A DNA stretch of 64,000 bases from Bacteriovorax stolpii. GTDB taxonomy: Bacteria; Bdellovibrionota; UBA2428. A program made the position numbers and the translations under genes. The stretch lies in NCBI GenBank assembly GCA_945881775.1, contig CAMCVE010000012.1, positions 25,381 to 89,380 of the forward strand, read 5' to 3'. Within the stretch, counting starts at the first letter, position 1; every line of letters starts with the position of its first letter. The notes beneath the pieces are model-generated. The model was not told where the DNA came from, did no database searches, and saw only the letters and a program-made list of their open reading frames with translations. Positions 25,859 to 35,719 of the stretch are shown here, in pieces.

Positions 25859-28288
25859 ATGAGTTTTGATTTCTCAATCTTGTATCTCATTTTGTTTGCT
25901 TTGGGCTGTCTTGGAATTGCGCTGTCTACGTTCTTGATTCCCGTACTTGCATCATTAACGGCTCAGGAGAAACAGCTGCAGAAGCAGGGTGATGCAAAGC
26001 CACTCAAGTCTTTGGATGTTCTGATTCCGGCTCACAACGAAGAAGACAACATCATCACGACACTGCAGTCGATACGCGAGAGTGCCCATCGAGCAAAGAT
26101 CTCTGTTCGTGTTTGGGTTGGTGCGGATTCATGTACAGACAAAACGGTTGCTCGCGCAGAAGAATTTGGTGCCCAGGTCGTTGCCTATTCTTTTAGAAGT
26201 AAGTGGAAGACTCTTTCAGCCCTTGTTGCGTTGTCCGATGTTGAGCATATTGCTCTGGTCGACGCCGGAACTTCCTGGAGCGCCGAACTTCTCACCCAAG
26301 CGCGCGATGCTTGGACGGACGATGTGGTAGGTGTTGCGCCCACGTATCGCTCGCCTCGGGCCGGAGTCTTGCGTCGAATGCATTGGGCTTTTGAGGCTTT
26401 CCTCAAGAATCTAGAAAACCGAATGGGTGGGCCGATCTCTGTGCACGGCGCCACTATTTTCTATCGTCGCCAGGAGCTTGTCGAAACCTTAGCAAAGCTC
26501 CCAAAAGAAGAGATCTGGAAGAACGACGATGTGGTGATTCCCACGGCGCTGCGGATTCTTCATCCTCAGCTAAGAATCGTTTATCTTAAGGACGCCGTTG
26601 TTCATGACCTCTGCGTTTTGCAGAATGCGGGGGAACGGGGTCGAAGACTTCGAATGGTTCAAGGCAATCTTGAGATCATGACGAGGCTGTTACCAGCCCT
26701 TCCCGGCCCGGGTTTCACTCGCACATTTGTGCTCTATGCTCGCAGGGCGGGACGAATTTTTTGGGCTTGGTGGCTCGTGCTCGTGATGTGTGGGATCTGG
26801 GGTTATCTGGGATATTCCGTGGTGCCACTTCTTGTTGGAATTGCGGCGGTCTCTGCAGCAGGTGCTCTCGGAATCACGGGCTCATCGTCTGCTTTTTTTG
26901 CTTCGCTCGTGGCGCCGGTGGTGATCATCCCAAGTTTTGCGGGACGTATTGGCTGGCGAGACTCTGATGAATGGCTGAGGCGACCACCGCGGATCCAGAA
27001 TCCGGTCTCTTGGGCAACCTATGTCATTGTGATTTCCGCGGGGTGGGCTTCGGCGGCTCTCTACTTCCGCCCGGTCTACTCGATGGTCAGCGAAGCCTAC
27101 ATATTCGGATGGGCGGGCGTCACGGCGCTGACTACGGTCCTTTTGCTTTCGCTGATGAATTTCTTTGGACCTTTCATGGTGGTCCCTCGTCGGCGGGAAA
27201 TGCTCACGCTTTCTCTTGTGGCGCCCATTCCGGGAATGTTCTGGAAGCTCTTCTTCTTCAATATCTACGGACAAGAAGTTGTGCGCCTTCGCGAAGTGTT
27301 GCTTGCGGCTCCGCTTGTGGCACTTCTGGCTGTGTTATTTAGGTACTTCGAACATCACCGTATTTTCCGAAAGGGCCCTTTGGTCCTAGCGGCAGCGCTC
27401 TCGCAAGATGAACTGGAACATCTCACCGACTATCTGATCGTCTCGGGTTTCCGCGAAAAGATCCGTCTCGTCGAGTGGAATCAGATCCTCTCAGGATCGC
27501 TTGTTCCATATTCTCTCGTCTACTCGCGAAGCGCGCTGAGGGACCTGCGTGCCGATGGTGCCGTGCTCGGGGCGATCTTTTCTGGACTTCCTGCCATTGA
27601 GCTCCGTAGGCTCGCTATGCAACTCACAGGTCGAGCGGATGTCAGCACTCTAGACACTTGGTTTTTTCTGCAGGTCACGGGCGAAAAATCGATTGGCCTG
27701 AAGGCCTACGATGCCTTTAAGCGCTTCAATGAGCCGGTTTGCGCGATGCTTGCCCTTATTCTTCTTTTCCCATTTCTTCTTCTTGTCGGAGCTTTAGTTA
27801 AGCTTACGAGCAAGGGTCCGATGCTTTATTCCCAGTGGCGAAGCGGGCACATGGGAACTCACTTTAAACTGCACAAGTTTCGCACGATGCGCACTGATGC
27901 CGAGGCTGCAGGCCCGCGTTGGGCTGCGAGCGAGGATCCTCGAGTGACTCGACTGGGTGCGATTCTTCGAAAGACTCGAATCGATGAACTCCCGCAACTT
28001 TGGAATATAGTTCTGGGCGAACTGTCTTTTGTGGGTCCACGACCGGAGCGTCCTGAGATCGTCGACGAACTCGTGAAATCGATTCCCGTGTTCCCGCTTC
28101 GACTCATCGTAAAGCCAGGAGTTTCGGGATGGGCGCAGGTGAACTACGGTTATGTCGGAAGCGTCGAGGAGTCTCGCACCAAGCTCGAGTACGACCTTTA
28201 TTATATTCTCCATCGTAGTCTTTGGCTGGATCTTCACATTCTTCTCAAGACCATTTCAACTTTCTGGAAAGGTGGAACAGGACGATGA
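25859..28288 (+). CDS. fusion of GT2-like glycosyltransferase and polyprenyl-phosphate sugar phosphotransferase
   Basis: N-terminal DVLIPAHNEEDNIITTLQSI and ISVHGATIFYRR; central TM segments; C-terminal KFRTMRTDAEAAGPRWAASEDPRVTRLGAILRKTRIDELPQLWNIVLGELSFVGPRPERPE (bacterial sugar transferase). Confidence 0.9.
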   Translation: MSFDFSILYLILFALGCLGIALSTFLIPVLASLTAQEKQLQKQGDAKPLKSLDVLIPAHNEEDNIITTLQSIRESAHRAKISVRVWVGADSCTDKTVARAEEFGAQVVAYSFRSKWKTLSALVALSDVEHIALVDAGTSWSAELLTQARDAWTDDVVGVAPTYRSPRAGVLRRMHWAFEAFLKNLENRMGGPISVHGATIFYRRQELVETLAKLPKEEIWKNDDVVIPTALRILHPQLRIVYLKDAVVHDLCVLQNAGERGRRLRMVQGNLEIMTRLLPALPGPGFTRTFVLYARRAGRIFWAWWLVLVMCGIWGYLGYSVVPLLVGIAAVSAAGALGITGSSSAFFASLVAPVVIIPSFAGRIGWRDSDEWLRRPPRIQNPVSWATYVIVISAGWASAALYFRPVYSMVSEAYIFGWAGVTALTTVLLLSLMNFFGPFMVVPRRREMLTLSLVAPIPGMFWKLFFFNIYGQEVVRLREVLLAAPLVALLAVLFRYFEHHRIFRKGPLVLAAALSQDELEHLTDYLIVSGFREKIRLVEWNQILSGSLVPYSLVYSRSALRDLRADGAVLGAIFSGLPAIELRRLAMQLTGRADVSTLDTWFFLQVTGEKSIGLKAYDAFKRFNEPVCAMLALILLFPFLLLVGALVKLTSKGPMLYSQWRSGHMGTHFKLHKFRTMRTDAEAAGPRWAASEDPRVTRLGAILRKTRIDELPQLWNIVLGELSFVGPRPERPEIVDELVKSIPVFPLRLIVKPGVSGWAQVNYGYVGSVEESRTKLEYDLYYILHRSLWLDLHILLKTISTFWKGGTGR

Positions 28289-29292
28289 AGCGTGTTCTAT
28301 GGAACTGGCTCAAAGCCGCAACACCACTGAGCCTGAGGGCGCAGCTCGATGAGCTTGTTCTACGTCGGGCCTATGAGCCCACACGCGATGAGAATCCGTC
28401 TCCTTTTTCAAAGCCCATCGTTGTATTTTCCGCAGATTTTGAACTCGCTTGGGCCTGGCGTTACTCAGAAGGCGGACTTCCTCTCGCGCTTCGCAAGGCC
28501 GAGATCGAGCGAGCCCAGACACCTCGACTCTTGAAACTTTTGGACGAGCATCAAGTTCCGATCACCTGGGCCACGGTGGGACTCCTCGCTGATCGCGAGC
28601 GGGGTCAGGGAAGCTCTGCAGGTCCGCGGCCCTTGCTACCGGCCTATCAAAGCCGTTACTGGAAATTCCCTGGGGGCGATCCCTTCCGAGCACTTCTCGA
28701 ACACGTCGATCTCTCGGGGCCCGAGTGGTATGCGCCCGATCTCATCGAGCAGATCTTATCCGCAAAAGTGGGACACGAAATTGGGAGCCACTCCTTCTCG
28801 CATCACGCCAGCAGTGAGGAGCACTGCCCACACGACTTTTTTGAATGGGAGCTTCGCACCAGCGCCGCTGCACTCGAATCGTTTGGTGTGAAACCTACAA
28901 GTTATGTTTTCCCGGGAAATCTTCCGGGTCATCACGCCTTGCTCGAAAAGCACGGCTACACCTGTGTGCGACATTTCCCGGACCGGCCCGATGTCGAGCT
29001 CGCGGTTCCACGTCGAATCTTGCCGAAGCTCTGGGGCCTCAATCAGAGCGTGTGCCTCGAGGCTTATGGCTATGATGTTGCCTATGTGGGCCGCAAATCT
29101 AGAGAGCTCGTCCGCAAGTCGCTCTCCCACAACAGAGTCGCCTCGCTGTGGTTTCATCCGTCACTTGACGAGGCCGACTTCGAACAAAGTTTTCGCCCCA
29201 TGATCGAATTGTGTGGCGATCTAAGAGATCGCGGACAAATCGAAATTCTGACGATGAAGCAATTGGCCATTCGTATGGATGAGGTGTCATGA
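28285..29292 (+). CDS. polysaccharide deacetylase (NodB domain)
   Basis: VVFSADFELAWAW, GSHSFSHHASSEE, SLWFHPSL; probable start MKRVLWNWLK inside ORF 28222..29292. Confidence 0.75.
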   Translation: MKRVLWNWLKAATPLSLRAQLDELVLRRAYEPTRDENPSPFSKPIVVFSADFELAWAWRYSEGGLPLALRKAEIERAQTPRLLKLLDEHQVPITWATVGLLADRERGQGSSAGPRPLLPAYQSRYWKFPGGDPFRALLEHVDLSGPEWYAPDLIEQILSAKVGHEIGSHSFSHHASSEEHCPHDFFEWELRTSAAALESFGVKPTSYVFPGNLPGHHALLEKHGYTCVRHFPDRPDVELAVPRRILPKLWGLNQSVCLEAYGYDVAYVGRKSRELVRKSLSHNRVASLWFHPSLDEADFEQSFRPMIELCGDLRDRGQIEILTMKQLAIRMDEVS

Positions 29293-31754
29293 GCCGTCTA
29301 CTAGCGATTGTGCTTTGCTTGGCGCTCGGCGCTTGTCAGGCCAAGGCGACAGGTCCGACCGAGTGGTCCAAGAGCTACTACACCTGGACCTCTCCCCGCG
29401 ACTGGAGCGATTCTGAATCTGTTTCGCTCGATCTTGAGAACGTTTCCACGGAGTCGTTCTCGCTGAGCGTTGAGATTCGCGATTCCGAAAGTCGAGACTA
29501 CTGGAGTCGCTCGAATCTCAGTTTCAATCTGAGGCCCGGCAGACAGATCATCACTTTTCCGACGCGACTCTACGCGGGTGAATCTCTAAGGCCTGGGCGC
29601 GTGCTTGACTCGCGCAACATTGTTTCTGTGATCCTCGCTCGCGGCGACGCCCAGGAGGGGCGGCTCATTCGTTTGCATGCCCTCGGCCTCGAGGCTGGAC
29701 TTAAGCTTTCAAAGCGAGGCATCCAGGCTTTTGATTTCGGTCCGGCGGGCTCGTCTGTCATGCCGGGATTTGTCGATGTTTCGGCGGAGCATCTCTACAC
29801 ACCTCAGCGAGGATACGGATGGGTGGGAGCGAGGTTCTGGAATCCCTATGCGAGGTCCTGCTGGGTGAGTGGTCCAGATGCTTTGAGCGAAGATTGTCTG
29901 ATGCCTTACGCAGGGGAATTCCGTCTTGATCTGCCTGCGGGTGCCTATGAGCTCGCTCTCGCGATCGATCATCCGGGCCCCTTTTGGGGAGAGTTTCCGA
30001 CTTGGGAGCGCAGGCGGGTTTTCGTGAACGGCAAAGCGCTTGTCGATGAGAGCGACGATGCGGCTCAAAGTTTGAAAAGGTACTTTCGCAGCGAGCAGCT
30101 TCTTCCACGAAATGCCGACGAGCTTGCTCTGCACTTCGGGCCGGGTCGTGTGCCCCTGCGTCGCTATGAGATAAATCATGCGGGTGGCCCACTCCTCATG
30201 GCATTTGAAAACAAGGAATGTCCTGACAAGCCTTGTTTCGGGCTGGCGGTGTCGGCGCTTCTTGTGGCGCCCCAAGGAAAGCTCCGGCCCTTTCTTACTG
30301 AACTCGAGGCACTTCGTCGTGCCGATTTTGCTCAGCGTTTTCGATGGGTCCCCTCAAAGCCAAGGGGCGCTCCTGCCGAGAAGTTGCCGGAGCTTGTGGC
30401 CTCGACGACAGAACGGGATCAGGTGCTTGCAGAATTTGCTTTCGCGAAAGCGGCTCACGATTTGCGACTCGTTGTACATTCGGCTGACCCGCAGGTAGTG
30501 AAGTCTCTCAGCGCAAGTTGGGTGCAGCCTCGAATGCGTCGCCTTGATCCTTTGGGAACTTCGGTGGGACTTATCGACGATCTCGTGGTCCAGTCTTCCA
30601 CCGCCCGCGCCGATGCCGGACAGGTGCTTGGAGCGCTTGTAGAGTGGAAGCCGGAAGCTCTCGAGGCGTCGAAGCGTCATCAGGCCGATTTGCGAGTGCT
30701 CGGACCCCAGGGAGAGATTCTCGCGACGCGGAGTCTCTCGCTACGCGTGAGGGCGAAGTCGCTTTCATCTGTTCCATTTGCGCTGGGTCCCTTTGGCCAT
30801 GAGATTCTCGAACGGTGGTGGCCTGAGATCCAGTCCACGCCCCGACTTCAGGCGCTCCGGCGACAAAGTCTCGATCTGATGCGCTCCATCGGGCTTACGG
30901 GTTTTTCCTTTGAGCCCCGGATTGTTGTGAAAGGAAAGAGTTTTGATTTCTCGGAGATAACTCAGGTCATGGAAGAGGCGAGGGCTCGCGGTTTTGTCGC
31001 GCTGCTGGGCTATGGGGCTGTCTTCCGAGACGAAGACGCCTGTCATTCCAAACGAAGCAAGGCGGATTGGTCGCGTTTATTCACGCAACTTGAAGAAGAG
31101 TCGCTTCAGAAAAACTGGTTGCCCCTCACTTTGGTCATGTGTGACGAGCCCGAGGGAGATGAGCTCGGCAGAGTCTTGACGTGGGTTAACTCGCTGCCGG
31201 TGCGCTCCAAAAACGCACGAGTGAAATGGAGTGTGAGCACTCACATCGAAAAAGGCAGCAGTTCAGAGCACAAGTCGCTTGCGGGCAAGACGCCCACGGC
31301 ACTCCTAGCGGATTTTGAAAACTCTGAGCTTAAAGGTCCCTGGATCTTCTACAACAACCTGAGTCGCTGGAACTTTGGCTACCGGACATGGGCCCTCTTT
31401 GAGGCCGGAGGTCTCGAGGCTCGCTTTGCATGGACTTGGAACCAGAACGCCGCAGATCCCTTCAATCCTTTGGATGCGCGCGAAGATGACTATCGTTGGT
31501 GCACGAGCCTCGCCTCGTCGCAGCTCGCCTGCACTCTCGAGTTCTACCAGAAGGTCTCTCGTGGGGTGCAAGACATTCGTCGGGCCTTGACGCTTCAGCT
31601 TGTGGCCAATGATTCGCGGAGTCAGCGCCGCGCTGAAGCGCAGAAGCTCTTGAACGAAATTCGCTCGAAAATTTCGAGTAAGTCCCTCGATGACAGCGTG
31701 CTCGCAACATGGACCGATCGCGCGGAAACACTTCTTCGCGAATCGGGCTTCTAG
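29289..31754 (+). CDS. lipoprotein with C-terminal glycoside-hydrolase-like (GH123/DUF4091-like) domain
   Basis: Lipobox LALGAC; C-terminal VMCDEPEGDELGRV, IFYNNLSRWNFGYRTWALFEAGGLEARFAWTWN, VSRGVQDIRRALTLQLV resemble the catalytic DE and terminal pattern of GH123/DUF4091 proteins. Confidence 0.5.
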   Translation: MSRLLAIVLCLALGACQAKATGPTEWSKSYYTWTSPRDWSDSESVSLDLENVSTESFSLSVEIRDSESRDYWSRSNLSFNLRPGRQIITFPTRLYAGESLRPGRVLDSRNIVSVILARGDAQEGRLIRLHALGLEAGLKLSKRGIQAFDFGPAGSSVMPGFVDVSAEHLYTPQRGYGWVGARFWNPYARSCWVSGPDALSEDCLMPYAGEFRLDLPAGAYELALAIDHPGPFWGEFPTWERRRVFVNGKALVDESDDAAQSLKRYFRSEQLLPRNADELALHFGPGRVPLRRYEINHAGGPLLMAFENKECPDKPCFGLAVSALLVAPQGKLRPFLTELEALRRADFAQRFRWVPSKPRGAPAEKLPELVASTTERDQVLAEFAFAKAAHDLRLVVHSADPQVVKSLSASWVQPRMRRLDPLGTSVGLIDDLVVQSSTARADAGQVLGALVEWKPEALEASKRHQADLRVLGPQGEILATRSLSLRVRAKSLSSVPFALGPFGHEILERWWPEIQSTPRLQALRRQSLDLMRSIGLTGFSFEPRIVVKGKSFDFSEITQVMEEARARGFVALLGYGAVFRDEDACHSKRSKADWSRLFTQLEEESLQKNWLPLTLVMCDEPEGDELGRVLTWVNSLPVRSKNARVKWSVSTHIEKGSSSEHKSLAGKTPTALLADFENSELKGPWIFYNNLSRWNFGYRTWALFEAGGLEARFAWTWNQNAADPFNPLDAREDDYRWCTSLASSQLACTLEFYQKVSRGVQDIRRALTLQLVANDSRSQRRAEAQKLLNEIRSKISSKSLDDSVLATWTDRAETLLRESGF

Positions 31755-31762
31755 ACGAGGCC

Positions 31763-32830
31763 TCAGCCCAAAAGAGTTTTCGCGAGAAATTTGGCCGAAC
31801 GCAGTCCACCCGGATCTGCGGCTCGCGCCCAATGCGAGCTGATTGCTCGTCCTCTAATCTTGGGGTGATGCTTGGCTATCGCATGACAAGCTTGCCACCA
31901 TCTCAGCGAGAGGGATTTGTCCCAAGCCCTTGAATCAAAAAGACGGGTCTTCTCATTGGCCTCGCGAAGCTCTTGAAGACATTTTTCTGCGAGATCGAGA
32001 AAAGCGGGGTCTGCGGGAAGATCGAGACGTCCGAGTCTCGAGTGGGTGGCGAAGTTTTCTCCGCTTGGAGCGAGGCCTAAGGATTCTCTCCAGGCGGCAC
32101 GGATGCGGTCTGCGATTTCGCGCTGCTTGACGTTTTCGCGTTGGCTCACCGAGCTTTGGTGCAGGCGCACTTCCTGGAGGGGTTCTTGGAGACTGCGCAT
32201 TTTGTGGCCGCGCTTAGCAAGGCGAGACCACAGTTCGTAGTCCTCGGCGTGCGGAAACTGGGCGTCGTAGAGGGCGGGATTTCCAAAGGCATCTTTGGTG
32301 GTGATTGAATCCAGAACTTCGCGACGAAGCATGGCACTGCCATGACCGAGCGACGAGTAGAAGGGCAAGGTGGCGTGCATATCTTCTGATCGGGCGGGGT
32401 GCCGAAGGGGAGCTCTGGTGACATGTCCCCAGTTATTCTCAGACGAGAAAAAACGAATGCCAGTTCCGAGCACAGCGAGATCTTCTTCTTTGTTCAGAGC
32501 TTCGAGTTGTTTTCGCAGACGCTCGGGGTGGGCGCGGTCGTCGGCGTCCATGCGGGCGAGGAACTTGCCTTGAGCGAGCGCGCAGGCGTGATTGAGCGTC
32601 GAAATGAGTCCTCGATTCTCGGGATTGCTTGCCACTTTGAGGCGAGGGTCTCTCAGGCTACCGAGCTTTTCGAGGGTGTTGTCACGGGAGGCATCGTTGA
32701 CCACGATCACCTCGATCGTTTCATAGCTTTGCGCCAAAAGGCTTTGAACGGCCTCGAGGACCCAGGGTCCGGCATTGAATGCGGGCAGCAGAACAGAAAC
32801 TAGGGGTGGCGTGTCTTGGGGTGATCTCAT
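31763..32830 (-). CDS. glycosyltransferase family 2
   Basis: PLVSVLLPAFNAGPWVLEAVQSLLAQSYETIEVIVVNDASRDNT, ARMDADDRAHPERL. Confidence 0.92.
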   Translation of the reverse strand: MRSPQDTPPLVSVLLPAFNAGPWVLEAVQSLLAQSYETIEVIVVNDASRDNTLEKLGSLRDPRLKVASNPENRGLISTLNHACALAQGKFLARMDADDRAHPERLRKQLEALNKEEDLAVLGTGIRFFSSENNWGHVTRAPLRHPARSEDMHATLPFYSSLGHGSAMLRREVLDSITTKDAFGNPALYDAQFPHAEDYELWSRLAKRGHKMRSLQEPLQEVRLHQSSVSQRENVKQREIADRIRAAWRESLGLAPSGENFATHSRLGRLDLPADPAFLDLAEKCLQELREANEKTRLFDSRAWDKSLSLRWWQACHAIAKHHPKIRGRAISSHWARAADPGGLRSAKFLAKTLLG

Positions 32831-32902
32831 AATTCAATAAAAACGATATTTTAAGTATAGGCCTGCTCAGAGATAAAACAAGCTCTAGGAGGTTATGACG
32901 CG

Positions 32903-33931
32903 ATGTGTTATAAGGGGGCGCTCATGAACCTCAAATTCATCAAATCCAAGGCCCTTGTGCTGGCAACTTTGGCGATGCTCGCGGGCGCTTGTGCTTCGAA
33001 ACCGCAACGCTTTTCGGGTTCAGCCGACAGTGAAGCCAGTTCCAAAGATCTTCGCAAAGACAGCGCGCCGTCGAAGGCGCCGCGAGTGAATAAGGACGCT
33101 GTCTATCCTGGGTATTCGATTCGCCTCACAAGTCTCGATGATCGCAAGCTCAATGGCCAGTTTCGGATTCGCTTCGATGGGAGCCTTCCTCTTCCGTACA
33201 ATATTGTCCTGAACAAGGTCGACGGCATGACTCTTCCTGAATTGACCGAAATGATTCGCGAACGCTACCGGCCCTTTTTCACGGGAGCGGTCCAGATCGA
33301 AGTCTCCCTGGCAGAGCGCCGCGTGTGGCTCGATGTGCGTGGTTTGGTCATGAAGCCAGGAAAACAACTTGTCTCCACTGATGCAGGCCTTGACGAGCTG
33401 ATTGCTCTCGCCGGTGGGCTGCAGCCAAATTCTCAAGCGAGCGAAGTTTTTGTGAAACGTGCCGACGGTTCGGAGTCCTCATTTGGTCTGGCGCGCGTCT
33501 ATGAAATGAGCCGTGGTATCGGTCCCTGGTCTGGCGGCGAAACGGTGTTCTTCCGTCCAGCGGAAGGTTCAAGCCTCTTTAGAGATAAGGATCTGGAGTC
33601 GCGCTCGGTGCAAATTCTTGGCGAAGTTCGCAAACCTGGTCTTATTCTCTTTCGCTCGGAAGCTGACTTTCTCTATTACTTAACGCGCGCCGAAGGACCC
33701 ACCGCAGCTGCAGACTTAGAGCGCATCGATGTGGTTCGCGGAGGCATCCCCAATGCTCAGGCCATCCAGGTCAAGTGGAGCGAGATCAATGAACTCCCTG
33801 CTCTGCAACCTGGGGACATCGTGATCTTGCGCGCACGCGAGCCCTCGTGGTGGACCGAAAAAGCCCTTCCCGTTATTTCGAGCGTCTCAACGGTGCTTGG
33901 TACAATCCTGCTCGGAATCATCGTCTTGTGA
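32903..33931 (+). CDS. Wza-like polysaccharide export lipoprotein (poly_export/SLBB)
   Basis: Lipobox LAGAC; YPGYSIRLTSLDDRKLNGQFRIRFDGSLPLPY, PELTEMIRERYRPFF; LGEVRKPGLI. Start may be 32903 (AGGAGGT SD upstream) or 32924. Confidence 0.85.
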   Translation: MCYKGALMNLKFIKSKALVLATLAMLAGACASKPQRFSGSADSEASSKDLRKDSAPSKAPRVNKDAVYPGYSIRLTSLDDRKLNGQFRIRFDGSLPLPYNIVLNKVDGMTLPELTEMIRERYRPFFTGAVQIEVSLAERRVWLDVRGLVMKPGKQLVSTDAGLDELIALAGGLQPNSQASEVFVKRADGSESSFGLARVYEMSRGIGPWSGGETVFFRPAEGSSLFRDKDLESRSVQILGEVRKPGLILFRSEADFLYYLTRAEGPTAAADLERIDVVRGGIPNAQAIQVKWSEINELPALQPGDIVILRAREPSWWTEKALPVISSVSTVLGTILLGIIVL

Positions 33932-33935
33932 GGAA

Positions 33936-34574
33936 ATGAATATGAATCTCATCCACTCCACACCTGCCACCTCCACAAGTGAAACGCGCGGTGCCGTTCA
34001 AAAGATGCTCCAGTACATGGAGATGAGACGCTGCATCGACCGCATTTTCGACCGGGTTGATTCGCCGAGGATTGTGGCTGTCACGAGTCTCGTGCCGGGA
34101 GAGGGTAAGACCACTTTTTGTCTCGCAGCCGCTTGGAGCCTCGCGGAACGTTTGGGTCGTAAGGTTCTTGTCGTTGATACGGCCAACATGGTGCGCTCAA
34201 AGTCGACCATCTTAAGCGACGTTTGCGGCGTCGAAATGGATCGTCCGTTTGAGGTTCAGAAAGTCCAAGGTGGTCCCGCATCGATGTCCTACACCTGGAT
34301 ACCTCCGTCGATGGGAAGCACCCGCGCTCTCAAGTCTCAAATCGAAAGACTTTCTGCGGATTTCGATGTTGTGATTATGGACACTGTCGCGCTGAGCATC
34401 AGCAGTCGACTCGAGAACGATCCCCTCGAAATGGCTTCGGTGGCCAATGCCATGGTCTTAGTGCGTGGTGAGACGCGCATCGAGCTCGATGCCAACATAA
34501 AGCTCGAAGAACTTCAAAATGCTGGTGTGCGAGTGCTGGGAATTGTGGCCAATCGCTTCGGGGGTGTGGCTTGA
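33936..34574 (+). CDS. CpsD/BY-kinase-like P-loop ATPase
   Basis: TSLVPGEGKTTFCLAAAWSLAERLGRKVLVVDTANM (Walker A/A'), DVVIMDT (Walker B); follows Wza-like gene. Start within ORF 33897..34574 is approximate. Confidence 0.8.
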   Translation: MNMNLIHSTPATSTSETRGAVQKMLQYMEMRRCIDRIFDRVDSPRIVAVTSLVPGEGKTTFCLAAAWSLAERLGRKVLVVDTANMVRSKSTILSDVCGVEMDRPFEVQKVQGGPASMSYTWIPPSMGSTRALKSQIERLSADFDVVIMDTVALSISSRLENDPLEMASVANAMVLVRGETRIELDANIKLEELQNAGVRVLGIVANRFGGVA

Positions 34575-35719
34575 GTTCTGTCTCCGGTGGAGTCGATGTT
34601 CGTGAAATTTTCGCGGTTATTCGTCGCTCGCGCAAGATGGTGGGCCTAATCGTCGGAATTTGCGTTCTCATTTTTGCCGTTGCTTCGCTCGTGGCTCCGA
34701 AGCGCTACAAGTCGGTCGGGCTTGTGGGCATTCAAACCGACTATTTCCGCTATCCTCTGATCGAGGAATTTGTCCCCGCTCCTCAAGACATCAGCGAACT
34801 CGCTTCGCGCCGCGATGCGCTCATTCGTGCCGCGCTCTCGGATCAGTTCCTCGAACCCATGGGACGCAAGTTAGGACTCGTGAAATCTCCCAAAGGGTCG
34901 CCGTCCGCTGAAATTGAAATCGAGTACCTTCGCAACCGCTTTGAGTACTACCCGCTCTCTCTCTCAACGATTCAGGTCGTATTTTCGGGAACCAATGCGC
35001 GCTCAACTCAGGAATCCGTCGACCAGGCGATGCAGCAAATTCTTGCGGTCTTCGCGCAGCAGCGACGTGAGCGCATTCAACATGCCCGCGACAATATCCA
35101 AACTCAGATTGAGTCGATGGCTCTTCAACAAGATCCTTCGAGTTCCTTGCAGGCGATCGGCAAGCCTGAACTGATTCAGTCCGAAATTGGTCGCATCGAA
35201 GCCGAAACAGAAATGATGAAGTCCAGACTCTCCGCGCGGCACCCCACGGTTCTTGCTCTCGTGCGTCGGGCGGAAACCCTGAAGCGCAATTTGAAGGCTG
35301 CCACGGGATCTGTCACGTCCTCGGCGCGGATGCCTCTGCTTGTGGGTGGAAGTCCGCAAAAAGCTTTTAACGAAGTCTATGAGGGCATGGTCAAGAAGCT
35401 TGCGTACCTGAACGTGGCGCTCGAGTTCGAGAGCGATCCGCGTTCTTCTTACGTGAGCGTGCTTCAGCCAGCGAGTTACCCCATCGGAGCGTCGTGGCCC
35501 AATCGTCCCCTCTTTCTTATTTGGGGTCTTCTGATCGGACTCGTACTTGCGGGTCTCGCGCTCACGGGCCTCGAGTTCTTTACGCTCAGTTCGACTCACG
35601 GGCGCCGTCTTGCAGATAGAACGGGTCTTCCTCTGCTTGGGGAAATGCCCACACTTCCTAAATCCTCTTCTGAATCTAAGACCGATTCCAAAGTGAAGTT
35701 GCCTGAGCAACCGCTATGA
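34571..35719 (+). CDS. Wzz-type chain-length determinant/co-polymerase
   Basis: VDVREIFAVIRRSRKMVGLIVGICVLIFAVASLVAPKRYKS with N-terminal TM, coiled centre and C-terminal TM. Confidence 0.8.
   Translation: MSSVSGGVDVREIFAVIRRSRKMVGLIVGICVLIFAVASLVAPKRYKSVGLVGIQTDYFRYPLIEEFVPAPQDISELASRRDALIRAALSDQFLEPMGRKLGLVKSPKGSPSAEIEIEYLRNRFEYYPLSLSTIQVVFSGTNARSTQESVDQAMQQILAVFAQQRRERIQHARDNIQTQIESMALQQDPSSSLQAIGKPELIQSEIGRIEAETEMMKSRLSARHPTVLALVRRAETLKRNLKAATGSVTSSARMPLLVGGSPQKAFNEVYEGMVKKLAYLNVALEFESDPRSSYVSVLQPASYPIGASWPNRPLFLIWGLLIGLVLAGLALTGLEFFTLSSTHGRRLADRTGLPLLGEMPTLPKSSSESKTDSKVKLPEQPL

Noticed and set aside
29003-29018. parS-like sequence GGTTCCACGTCGAATC
   Set aside because: About 12 of 16 matches to the consensus TGTTCCACGTGGAACA, single copy, inside a coding region and 17 kb from parB; likely chance.
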